Origin: Croceitalea marina
GTDB taxonomy: Bacteria > Bacteroidota > Bacteroidia > Flavobacteriales > Flavobacteriaceae
NCBI RefSeq assembly: GCF_042684265.1
Contig: NZ_JBHULB010000079.1
Span: forward strand, 1-64,000
DNA length: 64,000 nucleotides
Direction of reading: 5' to 3'
Shown here piece after piece: positions 33,291-42,591 of this stretch. The notes under the pieces were generated by a model, which was given only the letters and a program-made list of their open reading frames with translations, had not been told where the DNA came from and made no database searches. Within the stretch, counting starts at the first letter, position 1; each line of letters starts with the position of its first letter. The translations under genes and the position numbers were made by a program.

Positions 33291-34619
33291 ATGAAAAAAC
33301 TGCCCCAAGTATCGGTGATAAAAGTTCTTTGGAACAGTCAGCAAATTTTAAAAAACCCGCTTCCGTTTCATAAAGTAAATTTTCAAAAGCTTGGAGACAC
33401 CTTTGAGATTACAACACTTGGTGATGGAAAATTGGTTTTTTCAAGAAGCCCTCGGTTTATTAAAGAGGTATTGCAAAAGAAGCACAAGTCTTTTTCAAAA
33501 TCAAGGTTACAGACCCGCGATTTGGCCAAATATATCGGTCATGGCCTTTTGACTTCTGAGGGAGAACATTGGCGAACACATCGCCGAATGATTCAACCGA
33601 AATTTCATTTAAAGAATTTAAGGTCGCTAATACAGATAATGTTCGAGGCTATTGAAAAAGAACTCGACCATATTTTAATTGCTAACGAGCAAGACATTTT
33701 TGGGTTAATGGGCGATGTGGCATTTCAAGTAGTCGCAAAAAGTCTTTTTAGTTCACTTGAGATAAATGATCGAATTGCCAAGTTCAAGACAATAACCGAA
33801 GAAAATCAGATGATGCTCATTCGAGAAATGAGACAACCTTATTTAAAATGGTGGTTTAGGGTATCGGGCAAAATCAATGGGGCATTAAGAAAATCATCCA
33901 CTGCGCGAAATATTCTAAATGAACTTATTGAAGAGCGAATTGATAGCGGTCAACGAAGTACTGATTTGCTAGACATGCTCTTGGAAGCTACTTATGAGGA
34001 CGGAAGTAAAATGCCCAGAAAACAACTTATAGATGAGTTGTTCATACTATTTACAGCTGGTTACGAAACTACAGCTAATGCACTTTCTTTTACCTTATAC
34101 TTTCTTGCTCAAAACGCAGAATTACAGGAAGAGCTGTTTAAAGAAATAGCAATGTTGAATAGTGATTCAATTGAGATTGAAGATCTACAAAAATTAGTGC
34201 TGACGCAATCCTGTATTAATGAAGCAATGCGATTATATCCGCCCGCCTATTTTATTGATCGTGTGGCAACCGAAGAAGTTGAGATAGACGGATACCAATT
34301 AAAAAAAGGCACACTGGTATTGCTTTCAATATATGAGCTCCATCGATATGCAAATTATTGGGAAAATCCAGAAGATTTTATAGGCTCTCGTTTTAAAGAT
34401 TTAAAAGATAAAGGATACACCAACTATTTCTACCCTTTTGGAGCTGGCCCAAGAATGTGCATTGGTAATGCCTTTGCTACTTATGAAATGATTATGGTAG
34501 TGGTAAGCCTAATCAAGAAATATAGAATTTCTACTAAAATGGACTGCGTAGAAATTAACCCGATGATAACCTTAAAACCTAAAGAGGTCAAACTTAGTTT
34601 TCATAAAAGAAAAGCCTAA
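33291..34619 (+). CDS. Cytochrome P450
   Basis: A 442-residue heme-thiolate monooxygenase without a membrane anchor. Conserved parts: I-helix AGYETT (about 255-260), the ExxR motif in NEAMRLYPP (about 310), and the heme-binding loop FGAGPRMCIG with cysteine ligand C390. The pattern is that of the CYP102/CYP110-like bacterial class that often acts on fatty acids or terpenoids; the substrate is unknown. No redox partner lies next to it. The ATG abuts the ruvB stop (TAAATG), so it is probably co-expressed, without an evident functional link. Confidence 0.92.
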   Translation: MKKLPQVSVIKVLWNSQQILKNPLPFHKVNFQKLGDTFEITTLGDGKLVFSRSPRFIKEVLQKKHKSFSKSRLQTRDLAKYIGHGLLTSEGEHWRTHRRMIQPKFHLKNLRSLIQIMFEAIEKELDHILIANEQDIFGLMGDVAFQVVAKSLFSSLEINDRIAKFKTITEENQMMLIREMRQPYLKWWFRVSGKINGALRKSSTARNILNELIEERIDSGQRSTDLLDMLLEATYEDGSKMPRKQLIDELFILFTAGYETTANALSFTLYFLAQNAELQEELFKEIAMLNSDSIEIEDLQKLVLTQSCINEAMRLYPPAYFIDRVATEEVEIDGYQLKKGTLVLLSIYELHRYANYWENPEDFIGSRFKDLKDKGYTNYFYPFGAGPRMCIGNAFATYEMIMVVVSLIKKYRISTKMDCVEINPMITLKPKEVKLSFHKRKA

Positions 34620-34638
34620 GTAAACATACTTAGGCTTT
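34611..34638. terminator. Bidirectional terminator overlapping the P450 stop codon
   Basis: AAAGCCTAAGTA (34611-34622) pairs perfectly over 12 bp with TACTTAGGCTTT (34627-34638) around a four-base loop. The P450 stop codon (34617-34619) is inside the left arm. The convergent permease gene ends 23 bp further on. Confidence 0.8.
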
Positions 34639-34660
34639 AAATTTCAGGGTATTCAAATTA

Positions 34661-35839
34661 TTAGCTCAATATAGCACTCTCATCTGAAAATTTCTTGTAA
34701 CTAAAGTAAATTGCGGCAACAGCAAAGGTTACTAAAGATAGCAGCATGGCCGCATACATACCAATATTTATAGTGCCGGCCATAATCTCTTTTACACCAA
34801 GACCTATATTCAGAACCGGGATAAAAACCGTAGCCCATGTAAACTCAATACCTGGCATTAAGGCCATAACCAATGGAATGATGATAAGGATAATTATAGG
34901 TGAAGCTTTACTCTGTGCTTCTTTAAAAGTTGAAGCTCCGGCTACTAAAGAAATTATTAGTCCTGCAAGGAATAATGAAAAAGGAATCAGTAGCAATAAA
35001 ATCATAATGATAGATTGCGGATTCAACATTTCAGTAAGGGCCACTTTAAAAGTATCGGGAATATCGTCTATAAAATTTAGACCTATAATTAAGCCTGTTA
35101 GGTTTAAAAGTGCTGGAATAAAACCTAATAAAGAAGCTACCACCGCCTTGCCCATAAGCACAGAGAATTTAGAAACGGGCAGTGATAAAGTGGTTTCTAT
35201 GGTTTTACGCTCTTTTTCGCCAGTAACCAAGTCTATAGCTGCCAAAAGGCATCCACCCCACATCGTTAATATAAAAATGTAGGGAATAAAACCACCAACT
35301 CTTTTACCGATAAGTTCTTTTTGTTCGCCGGCCTCTTTATAGGTTTGAATCATTGGGGTCATTTTCTCTACAGGAATTTGCAGTTTTGAAATTCTTTCCT
35401 CCTTTAGTTGTGTATTGTAAACTTCCATAAGTTTAGAAACTCGTCCATTTACATTGTCTTTAGTGCCATTTCTATGCACCAAAACTTCGGCGACATCAAG
35501 ACTATCCATTTTTTGTTGCCAATCTTCTGGAAAGACCAGGGCAGATTGTATAGACCCATCATTGATCAAGGCTTTAAAATCTTCTGTACCGTCATACATC
35601 GTCACTTTATTTAAAGTGTCGTTGGCAACTAGTTTTACGAAATCTTGAGGTGCATTGACCAAGCCAAGTTTTACCTTTTTTTGTTGATTGCTTTCCTGAA
35701 TCATTTGGCTGACCTTAATACCCCCGAACATTAGTATGGGTATTAATAGTGTAGGTAAGACGATAGAATTTATTATGGTCTTTTTATCTCTAAGAAGCTC
35801 GGTAAGTTCTTTTCTTATAATTATAAATAAATCTCTCAT
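34661..35839 (-). CDS. natB: NatB-like ABC-2 type permease
   Basis: A 392-residue membrane protein of the ABC-2 exporter type: one helix near residues 20-40, a large extracytoplasmic domain (about 45-185), then five helices in the C-terminal half. The pattern TGEKERKTIETTLSLPVS near 206-223 is typical of NatB-like sodium-extrusion permeases, though other substrates are possible. Its partner ATPase lies directly upstream with a one-base gap. The symbol follows family resemblance only. Confidence 0.82.
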   Translation of the reverse strand: MRDLFIIIRKELTELLRDKKTIINSIVLPTLLIPILMFGGIKVSQMIQESNQQKKVKLGLVNAPQDFVKLVANDTLNKVTMYDGTEDFKALINDGSIQSALVFPEDWQQKMDSLDVAEVLVHRNGTKDNVNGRVSKLMEVYNTQLKEERISKLQIPVEKMTPMIQTYKEAGEQKELIGKRVGGFIPYIFILTMWGGCLLAAIDLVTGEKERKTIETTLSLPVSKFSVLMGKAVVASLLGFIPALLNLTGLIIGLNFIDDIPDTFKVALTEMLNPQSIIMILLLLIPFSLFLAGLIISLVAGASTFKEAQSKASPIIILIIIPLVMALMPGIEFTWATVFIPVLNIGLGVKEIMAGTINIGMYAAMLLSLVTFAVAAIYFSYKKFSDESAILS

Positions 35840-35840
35840 T

Positions 35841-36596
35841 TTATGCTTCTTTTACTCGGTTAATGAATTCTTGGGTAAGATTGTCTGCTTTCATTTCTTT
35901 TTTAAAGTTGTCAAAAGAGTCGTTAAAAATTATCGATCCTTTGCTAATAATGGCAAGATCATCGCATAGCAAATCAACTTCGCTCATAATGTGAGATGAG
36001 AAAATAACGGTTTTGTTATTTTCCTTAGATTCTCTAATAAGTTCAATAATGCTGTCGGCCGTAATTACATCGAGACCAGAGGTAGGTTCGTCAAAAATTA
36101 AAACCTCAGGATCATGTATAAGTGTTCTGGCTATAGAAACCTTTTGTTTCATACCAGTGCTCATTTGTCCCATTCTTTTTTTACGAAACTCATTGATTCC
36201 CAATTTTTCAAAAAGATATTCTTTACGCTCCGTATACGTTGGCTCTGGCAGTTTGTATAGCTTGCCAAAAAAATCTAAAGTCTCATCAGGATTCAATCGT
36301 TCGTAAAGTCCGGTAGAACCTGTTAAAAAACCAATCCGCTTTTTCACTTCGTCGTTGCCTTGAGAAATATCAATTGTATCAACAATTGCATTGCCAGAAG
36401 TTGGGTTGATAATTCCGGCAATCATCCTTAGTGTGGTGGTCTTGCCCGCGCCATTGGGCCCTAAAAGGGAAAAGATTCGCCCTGGTTTACATTCAAAAGA
36501 AACATCATTTACCGCGTTTACTGTAACAGTCTCTTTTTTAAAACCCTTCCCTGTTTTAGAGGTAAAAGATTTAGTGAGATTATTTATTTGTATCAT
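35841..36596 (-). CDS. natA: NatA-like ABC transporter ATP-binding protein
   Basis: A 251-residue ATPase with Walker A GPNGAGKTT (46-54), Q-loop region near 90, signature MSTGMKQKVSIART (about 144-157), Walker B VLIFDEPTSGLD (about 164-175) and the H-loop FSSHIM. It powers the permease encoded just downstream; together they resemble the NatAB exporter. An inverted repeat GTAACA-N12-TGTTAC in the divergent region upstream may be the operator. Confidence 0.88.
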   Translation of the reverse strand: MIQINNLTKSFTSKTGKGFKKETVTVNAVNDVSFECKPGRIFSLLGPNGAGKTTTLRMIAGIINPTSGNAIVDTIDISQGNDEVKKRIGFLTGSTGLYERLNPDETLDFFGKLYKLPEPTYTERKEYLFEKLGINEFRKKRMGQMSTGMKQKVSIARTLIHDPEVLIFDEPTSGLDVITADSIIELIRESKENNKTVIFSSHIMSEVDLLCDDLAIISKGSIIFNDSFDNFKKEMKADNLTQEFINRVKEA

Positions 36597-36625
36597 GTCG
36601 TTGGTTTAGAAGTATACACCTGTTA

Positions 36626-36649
36626 GTAACAAAAACTAAAAAATGTTAC
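36626..36649. promoter_or_regulatory. Inverted repeat upstream of natAB
   Basis: GTAACA (36626-36631) and TGTTAC (36644-36649) are separated by 12 bp in the 141-bp gap between the divergent natA and queG genes. A dimeric regulator site is plausible; no regulator gene is nearby. Confidence 0.3.
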
Positions 36650-36737
36650 ATGTTCTTTTACAATAGTTTTAATAACGGTATGAGCAATTTCTTCTTTTTG
36701 ATAATTGTATTTTAGCTAATGCCTACATGCGGCACTT

Positions 36738-37658
36738 ATGATCTCAAAAGAAGCATATTCAAAAAAGATTAAGGAAGAAGCCAAGCGCTTGGGTTTTTTG
36801 TCATGTGGTATTTCTAAAGCTGAATTTTTAGAAGAAGAAGCCCCACGACTCGAAGAATGGCTCAATAAAAATATGCATGGCGAAATGGGGTATATGGAAA
36901 ACCATTTTGACAAAAGACTTGACCCTACGAAGTTGGTCGAAGGTTCAAAGTCCGTCATATCATTAATACTTAATTATTATCCAGTGGAAAAACAAAACCT
37001 AGATTCCTATAAGATTTCTAAATATGCATTTGGGCAGGATTATCATCATGTTATAAAATCTAAACTAAGACAGCTCCAAGAATTTATGTTAGAAGAAATA
37101 GGCGATGTACATGGTCGTGCATTTGTTGATTCCGCTCCCGTTTTAGATAAGGCATGGGCAGCAAAAAGTGGTTTGGGTTGGATCGGTAAACATAGTAACC
37201 TTTTAACACAGCAGGTAGGTTCATTTTATTTTATTGCAGAATTAATCGTAGATCTAGAATTGGATTATGATACACCCGTTACAGACCATTGTGGCACATG
37301 CACTGCATGTATCGATGCTTGCCCCACAGATGCAATAGCAGCGCCTTATGTGGTTGATGGTAGTAAGTGTATTTCATATTTTACCATAGAGCTGAAGAAC
37401 GAGATACCTAATGAATTTCATGGAAAATTTGATGATTGGATGTTTGGTTGTGACGTTTGCCAAGACGTCTGCCCTTGGAATCGTTTTTCTAAATCGCATC
37501 AAGAACCATTGTTTAATCCGCATCCAGAATTACTCTCTATGACCAAGAAAGATTGGGAAGAGATTACAGAAGACGTTTTTAAAAAAGTATTTCAAAAATC
37601 TGCCGTAAAACGCACTAAGTTTTCAGGTTTACAACGTAACATCAAATTTCTAAAGTAG
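36738..37658 (+). CDS. queG: Epoxyqueuosine reductase QueG
   Basis: A 306-residue cobalamin- and iron-sulfur-dependent enzyme catalysing the last step of queuosine formation in tRNA. Typical signatures are FVDSAPVLDKAWAAKSGLGW (about 133-152) and two 4Fe-4S motifs: C185, C188, C191, C195 and C238, C241, C245. The length is slightly below that of E. coli QueG because the C-terminal HEAT repeats are missing, as in many Bacteroidota. It is monocistronic; the next gene is separated by a LacI-type operator. Confidence 0.94.
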   Translation: MISKEAYSKKIKEEAKRLGFLSCGISKAEFLEEEAPRLEEWLNKNMHGEMGYMENHFDKRLDPTKLVEGSKSVISLILNYYPVEKQNLDSYKISKYAFGQDYHHVIKSKLRQLQEFMLEEIGDVHGRAFVDSAPVLDKAWAAKSGLGWIGKHSNLLTQQVGSFYFIAELIVDLELDYDTPVTDHCGTCTACIDACPTDAIAAPYVVDGSKCISYFTIELKNEIPNEFHGKFDDWMFGCDVCQDVCPWNRFSKSHQEPLFNPHPELLSMTKKDWEEITEDVFKKVFQKSAVKRTKFSGLQRNIKFLK

Positions 37659-37668
37659 CAATAGCATT

Positions 37669-37686
37669 AACGAAATCGTTTTCGTT
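37669..37686. promoter_or_regulatory. LacI-family operator upstream of the trehalose genes
   Basis: AACGAAATCGTTTTCGTT is a palindrome around a central CG with 7 of 8 arm positions matching. The core GAAA-n-CG-n-TTTC is the classic form of LacI/CcpA-type operators. It lies 122 bp ahead of the first MFS gene. A LacI-type sugar-responsive repressor or activator is the likely ligand; its gene is not in the window. Confidence 0.55.
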
Positions 37687-37807
37687 GTCAAATTCACTTT
37701 TTTAAGATTAAAAAACTATCAAAACATCAAAGATTATAGTATATTGAAAGGATATATTAATTAAGGCAAGCAATGTATTGTCGCTCAATTTAATATCCAA
37801 ACCAACT

Positions 37808-39451
37808 ATGAAAATCAATAAACCTAAATTAAGTTTCTGGCAGATATGGAATATGAATGTTGGATTCTTTGGTATCCAGTTTAGTTTCGGACTTCAGCAA
37901 ACTGCTATAAATCCTATTTTTGAGTTTCTAGGAGCTCATCATAATGAACTACCACTTTTAAATTTAGCAGGACCGGTCACGGGGTTATTGATTCAACCAA
38001 TTATTGGGGCAATAAGTGACAAAACATGGTTGCCGAAGTGGGGAGGTAGACGCAAGCCTTTTTTCTTAATTGGTGCAATTGCAGCCAGTCTTTGTTTATT
38101 TGCATTTCCTTTTAGTCCTAGTCTTTGGTTCGCTGTTGGCCTACTATGGATTCTTGATGCTGCAAATAATACAGCAATGGAACCTTATCGTGCCTTTGTA
38201 GGAGATAAACTCCCCGATAATCAATTAACTTTCGGTTACCAAATGCAAAGTCTTTTTGTGGGTGCAGGAATCACTTTGGCTAATTTTTCATTGTTTTTAT
38301 TTCAAGATTGGTTTAGTATCCCTGTTGATACTACTGCAAGTTTATGTACAACAAGTACTGAAGTAGTGAGTTCTATCCCTAAATGGGTATACTATTCATT
38401 CTTTTTAGGAGCAATCGCATCGATAGGAACTATTCTTTGGTCGGTTTGGAAAACACCTGAAATACCTCCATCAGAAGAAGAATTGGTTGAAATAAAAGAA
38501 TTTAATAAAGATAAGCCCTCTCCTCTAATACAAATTTTGAGTGTGCTTTTTGTGGTGTTTTCTGTTCCTGTTTCATTGGGTTTTCTAATAGGTTATGCCT
38601 TTCCGTATTTATTTGAGAATATAAATCTTTGGGTGATTATTGTATTGATTATTGCCTTTATTTGGTTATTCATTTTATATAGAATAATTAAAAATAATAG
38701 TAATAATAGAACAATCAAGAAACTTGGTGATGTATTGGCCCCTTTCATTGAGTCTGCCGATGCGATCGGAACAATGCCCGTCTTTTTATGGAAACTTTCC
38801 GCGGTATACTTTTTTCAATGGTATGCATTATTTTGTTATTGGCAGTTTATAACTCCAATGATTCGTAAGAGTTTACTTGGCATTACCAGCAATGATACTA
38901 AAAGATATGATGGTATTATTGAAGCCTGTAAGACTGGAGTAGAAATTAGCAGTAGCGATACTGCATTTGCCCAAAATATAAAATTACTATCTGAGCAGGC
39001 ACTGGCACAAACTGGATTGATGAATGGGACATATAATTTTGTTACAATGATTACTGCTCTTGCTTTAGTGCCCTTAGCAGCGAAATACAGTTCGAAATTG
39101 GTATATTCTGGAAGTTTGATTCTTACTGGTATAGCAATGTTGAGTATGCCTTATATAGGCAATCAATATGTACTTTTAATTCCCATGGTCTTATTCGGAA
39201 TTGGATGGGCAGCTATGATGGGTATTCCATATGCAATGGTCTCGAAGGTTATACCAGAGGAAAGAAGAGGTGTATATATGGGAATTGTTAATATGATGAT
39301 TGTTATACCAATGCTAATTCAAACCGTTTCTTTCGGTCCAATTATCGAAAACTTCTTAGGAAATGACGCCGTAAATGCGATTTTGTTTGGCGGTGTATTC
39401 TTTATTATTGCAGCAATCCTCGCGATGCGTTTAAATGTATCTAAAGAGTAA
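37808..39451 (+). CDS. MFS sugar transporter (SLC45/GPH-like), likely disaccharide uptake
   Basis: A 547-residue polytopic protein of the major facilitator superfamily. The N-terminal segment LSFWQIWNMNVGFFGIQFSF and the loop SDKTWLPKWGGRRKPF are typical of the SLC45-like maltose/sucrose carriers of Bacteroidota. A long cytoplasmic loop and an extra domain (about 300-385) lie in the middle. The ATG at 37808 is chosen over the upstream TTG at 37778. It heads an operon with a second MFS carrier and a cytoplasmic trehalase, so trehalose or a related disaccharide is the likely substrate (inference). Confidence 0.82.
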   Translation: MKINKPKLSFWQIWNMNVGFFGIQFSFGLQQTAINPIFEFLGAHHNELPLLNLAGPVTGLLIQPIIGAISDKTWLPKWGGRRKPFFLIGAIAASLCLFAFPFSPSLWFAVGLLWILDAANNTAMEPYRAFVGDKLPDNQLTFGYQMQSLFVGAGITLANFSLFLFQDWFSIPVDTTASLCTTSTEVVSSIPKWVYYSFFLGAIASIGTILWSVWKTPEIPPSEEELVEIKEFNKDKPSPLIQILSVLFVVFSVPVSLGFLIGYAFPYLFENINLWVIIVLIIAFIWLFILYRIIKNNSNNRTIKKLGDVLAPFIESADAIGTMPVFLWKLSAVYFFQWYALFCYWQFITPMIRKSLLGITSNDTKRYDGIIEACKTGVEISSSDTAFAQNIKLLSEQALAQTGLMNGTYNFVTMITALALVPLAAKYSSKLVYSGSLILTGIAMLSMPYIGNQYVLLIPMVLFGIGWAAMMGIPYAMVSKVIPEERRGVYMGIVNMMIVIPMLIQTVSFGPIIENFLGNDAVNAILFGGVFFIIAAILAMRLNVSKE

Positions 39452-39455
39452 TTTC

Positions 39456-40691
39456 ATGAAAAATACAGGTATAAAAATTTCACTGTTTCTGAACTATTTT
39501 GTTTTTGCCATTTTACTGAATAGCGTAGGTATCGTTATTGCAAAATCAATAAATGTTTATGGGGTAAGTGAATCTCAGGCATCAGTTTTAGAGGCGTTTA
39601 AAGATTTGCCTATTGCCATAATTTCATTTATCGTAGCTTCTTTTTTACCACGTTTCGGTTATAAAAAAGCCATGCTCACGGGGCTGGTAATTGTCTTCTT
39701 GGGTTGCTTATTTATGATTTTTGGCAACACTTTTTTTTCTACCAAAATCCTTTTTATGTCGATTGGTGTGAGTTTTGCGTTGATTAAATTATCGGTATAC
39801 TCTTTAATTGGAATTATAACCAATTCTAAAAAGGAACACTCTTCTCTAATGAGTTCTATTGAGGGGTTTTTTATGGTAGGTATTGCTTTTGCCTATTTTT
39901 TGTTTCCTGCTTTTTATTCCGAAACCGATGAAAATGCCTGGCTTAATGTTTACTATGTACTACTGGTTATAATTGCCTTGGCCTTTGTTTTTCTTTTGTT
40001 CTCAAAAGTTGAATACACTGTTGATGCTATTGGTTCTAATCTAAAAGAAGACTTGGCACAATCATTAAAACTTATCATTGTACCCTTAGTGTTGGTCTTT
40101 TTGGCCTCAGCTTTCTTTTTTGTGATGATCGAACAGGGTATTATGACCTGGTTGCCTAGATTCAATGAAAAGATTTTTAGGTTCGATGAGGTATTAGCAA
40201 CGCAAATGGCCGTAATATTTGCCTTGTCACTCGCCGTTGGAAGGTTTATAGCCGGCTACTTGACCAAAAGAATGTCTTGGGTGTTTTTGGTAATTGTTTG
40301 TGTTGTTATTTCTGGTGGTATTCTCTTAGCAGTTTTACCGCAATTAAAAGTAGATGGTGATACTTTGGTTGAGATTAAAAGTTTAGGAGATGTACCGATT
40401 TTAGGATTCGTTTTGCCGCTAATAGGCCTTTTTATCGCACCGATATATCCTTTGTTGAATTCTACAGTGTTAAGTTCGCTGAAGAAAAGTCTTCACTCTC
40501 CAATGTCGGGATTAATAATTATTTTTTCCGCTCTAGGGGGTACCTTAGGTTCAAGAATTGTTGGTGAATTGTTCGAAAGCATTGGCGGGGCGAACGCCTT
40601 TTATTTTCTATTGATTCCCATGTTCTTATTGATAGTATTTGTTTTATTAATTGATAGAATTTCTAAGAAACAAACGGCGGTAGATTCATGA
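39456..40691 (+). CDS. Second MFS transporter of the trehalose operon
   Basis: A 411-residue MFS protein with twelve predicted helices, resembling the FucP/sugar-proton symporter type (SVGIVIAKSINVYGVSESQA, then LPRFGYKKAM). The start at ATG 39456 is 4 bp after the preceding stop; an ATG at 39435 would overlap it. Its stop overlaps the trehalase start by four bases (ATGA). It probably imports a sugar that the trehalase splits, or exports the product; sequence alone does not tell. Confidence 0.8.
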   Translation: MKNTGIKISLFLNYFVFAILLNSVGIVIAKSINVYGVSESQASVLEAFKDLPIAIISFIVASFLPRFGYKKAMLTGLVIVFLGCLFMIFGNTFFSTKILFMSIGVSFALIKLSVYSLIGIITNSKKEHSSLMSSIEGFFMVGIAFAYFLFPAFYSETDENAWLNVYYVLLVIIALAFVFLLFSKVEYTVDAIGSNLKEDLAQSLKLIIVPLVLVFLASAFFFVMIEQGIMTWLPRFNEKIFRFDEVLATQMAVIFALSLAVGRFIAGYLTKRMSWVFLVIVCVVISGGILLAVLPQLKVDGDTLVEIKSLGDVPILGFVLPLIGLFIAPIYPLLNSTVLSSLKKSLHSPMSGLIIIFSALGGTLGSRIVGELFESIGGANAFYFLLIPMFLLIVFVLLIDRISKKQTAVDS

Positions 40692-42553
40692 TATTTAAAT
40701 TACCAATAGAAGAAACCCTAAACAAATTATTACTTCAAGAGGATACCGATAAGGATAAAAAAATCACCAAGGAGGATAAAGGGCCAAAAAACTTCACTGT
40801 AAGCTCTGAAGATGGAAAGGATTATGAAGTGAAAGGAACCTATTTCTTATCAAACCTTTTGCAGGAGCTAGCTTTGGAAAAAAAGTTGGGGAAGTCCGAG
40901 GCAATAATCCCATTGTACAAAATTGAAGAAGCTCCTTCTTCTAGAATTCCTAGAATGATCAAAGATTATTTCTGGGACGATTTAACGCGTACTATCGATG
41001 AAAAAGGCCTTAATGCAATTCTTTCTGACGATAAGACCTCTGGTGGCATACAACGATTATATGTTCCTCATGATGATGAAATCGGGAAAGCTTATTTCAA
41101 AAACATTCAAAAGCAAAAAGGAAATGTGAAGGTTGAAATTCTGCCTAAGAATATTACACCAGAATATGTAAAATCAATAAATACAAAACCGGGTATTCTT
41201 GCACTAAAGTTAGAAAATGATAAAGGCGTTCCCTTTGTTGTCCCTGGTGGAAGATTTAATGAAATGTACGGATGGGACAGTTATTTTGAAGGTGTTGGAC
41301 TTCTTTTAGATGGTAGATTGGATTTGGCTAAAGCCATGGTTGATAATTTCTGTTATCAAATTAAGCATTACGGCAAGATTTTAAATGCAAATCGTTCCTA
41401 CTATCTAACCCGAACGCAACCTCCTTTTTTAAGTTCTTTTATTAGAGAGGTCTATGAAGCGGATACTTCTATCGGATTAGATTGGCTTTCTTCGGTTTTG
41501 AAAATTGCAATTTTAGAATACAATTCGGTTTGGATGCTTCCTGAAAAACGGCTTACATCTAACGGGCTGAACAGATATCTGGCTGAAGGTATCGGTATTC
41601 CGCCAGAAACCGAACCTGGGCATTTTGATGAGGTACTAGCTGAGTATGCTGAAAAACACGAGCTTTCTGTAATGGAATTTGAAGAAAAATATGCTTCTGG
41701 TAAGTTAACGGATAAAGATTTAGATACCTATTTTATACACGACAGAAGCTTGCGTGAAAGTGGTCATGATACCTCATGGCGTTTAGATGATTGTTGTGCT
41801 GATTTAAATACCGTAGACCTAAACTCACTTTTGTATAAATATGAAACAGATTTTGCCCATTTAATTTCAGTTTATTTTAATGGAGAGTTGGTGGATGGTA
41901 AAGGGGTGAAAACTACAGCTGGGTTTTGGTCGAAAAGAGCTGAAGAGCGTAAAAAATTAATGAATTCGTTCTTGTGGGACCCTGATAAGAAAACCTTCTT
42001 TGACTACAATATAGTGTCCGGGGAACGAACCAATTTTGAATCCGCCACAAATTTTTATCCGCTTTGGGTACAGTCTTGTAGTAAAGAACAAGCCGATTTG
42101 TTAGTAAAGAAATTATGTAAAGCCTTTAAGGCTAAGGGCGGAATTCTTGCAACCACCATGACAGCGGTTGAAAAACTGGCTATGGGGAAAGAACAAAAAC
42201 AATGGGATTATCCAAATGGTTGGGCGCCGCATCAGATGTTAATATGGAAAGGGCTTTTAAATTACGGTTTTGAAAAGGTAGCGCATGAATTTATATACAG
42301 ATGGTTGTGGATGATAACCAGAAATGCAGTGGACTATAATGGTACTATTCCTGAAAAATATGATGTAGTTGCCTGTACGCATAAAGTATATGCAGAATAT
42401 GGCAATGTAGGCACCGAGTTTGACTACATAACTACTTCAGGTTTCGGTTGGATGAATGCTTCCTATCAATACGGATTAAGTTTATTGCCCAAAAACTTGA
42501 TCATTAGTTTAGATAAATTAGAAGATCCTGACACTCTTTTTAGCAAAACTTAA
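40688..42553 (+). CDS. treF: Cytoplasmic trehalase (GH37) with an EF-hand-like loop
   Basis: A 621-residue glycoside hydrolase family 37 enzyme that cuts trehalose into two glucose units. Family signature 1, PGGRFNEMYGWDSY, starts near 186 and signature 2, QWDYPNGWAPHQ, at 505. No signal peptide, so cytoplasmic. Near the N-terminus residues 19-30 (DTDKDKKITKED) form a canonical 12-residue EF-hand loop, as in the calcium-binding loop of yeast neutral trehalase Nth1. Translation is coupled to the preceding MFS gene (ATGA overlap). The operon thus pairs uptake with cytoplasmic hydrolysis. Confidence 0.92.
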   Translation: MIFKLPIEETLNKLLLQEDTDKDKKITKEDKGPKNFTVSSEDGKDYEVKGTYFLSNLLQELALEKKLGKSEAIIPLYKIEEAPSSRIPRMIKDYFWDDLTRTIDEKGLNAILSDDKTSGGIQRLYVPHDDEIGKAYFKNIQKQKGNVKVEILPKNITPEYVKSINTKPGILALKLENDKGVPFVVPGGRFNEMYGWDSYFEGVGLLLDGRLDLAKAMVDNFCYQIKHYGKILNANRSYYLTRTQPPFLSSFIREVYEADTSIGLDWLSSVLKIAILEYNSVWMLPEKRLTSNGLNRYLAEGIGIPPETEPGHFDEVLAEYAEKHELSVMEFEEKYASGKLTDKDLDTYFIHDRSLRESGHDTSWRLDDCCADLNTVDLNSLLYKYETDFAHLISVYFNGELVDGKGVKTTAGFWSKRAEERKKLMNSFLWDPDKKTFFDYNIVSGERTNFESATNFYPLWVQSCSKEQADLLVKKLCKAFKAKGGILATTMTAVEKLAMGKEQKQWDYPNGWAPHQMLIWKGLLNYGFEKVAHEFIYRWLWMITRNAVDYNGTIPEKYDVVACTHKVYAEYGNVGTEFDYITTSGFGWMNASYQYGLSLLPKNLIISLDKLEDPDTLFSKT

Positions 42554-42564
42554 TCGAATACAAT

Positions 42565-42572
42565 TACCTTTG
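42565..42572 (+). promoter_or_regulatory. -7 box of maeB
   Basis: TACCTTTG fits TAnnTTTG and ends 19 bp before the maeB start. No clear -33 TTG is present at the usual spacing. Confidence 0.4.
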
Positions 42573-42591
42573 TTTCTTATCAGTATATGAA

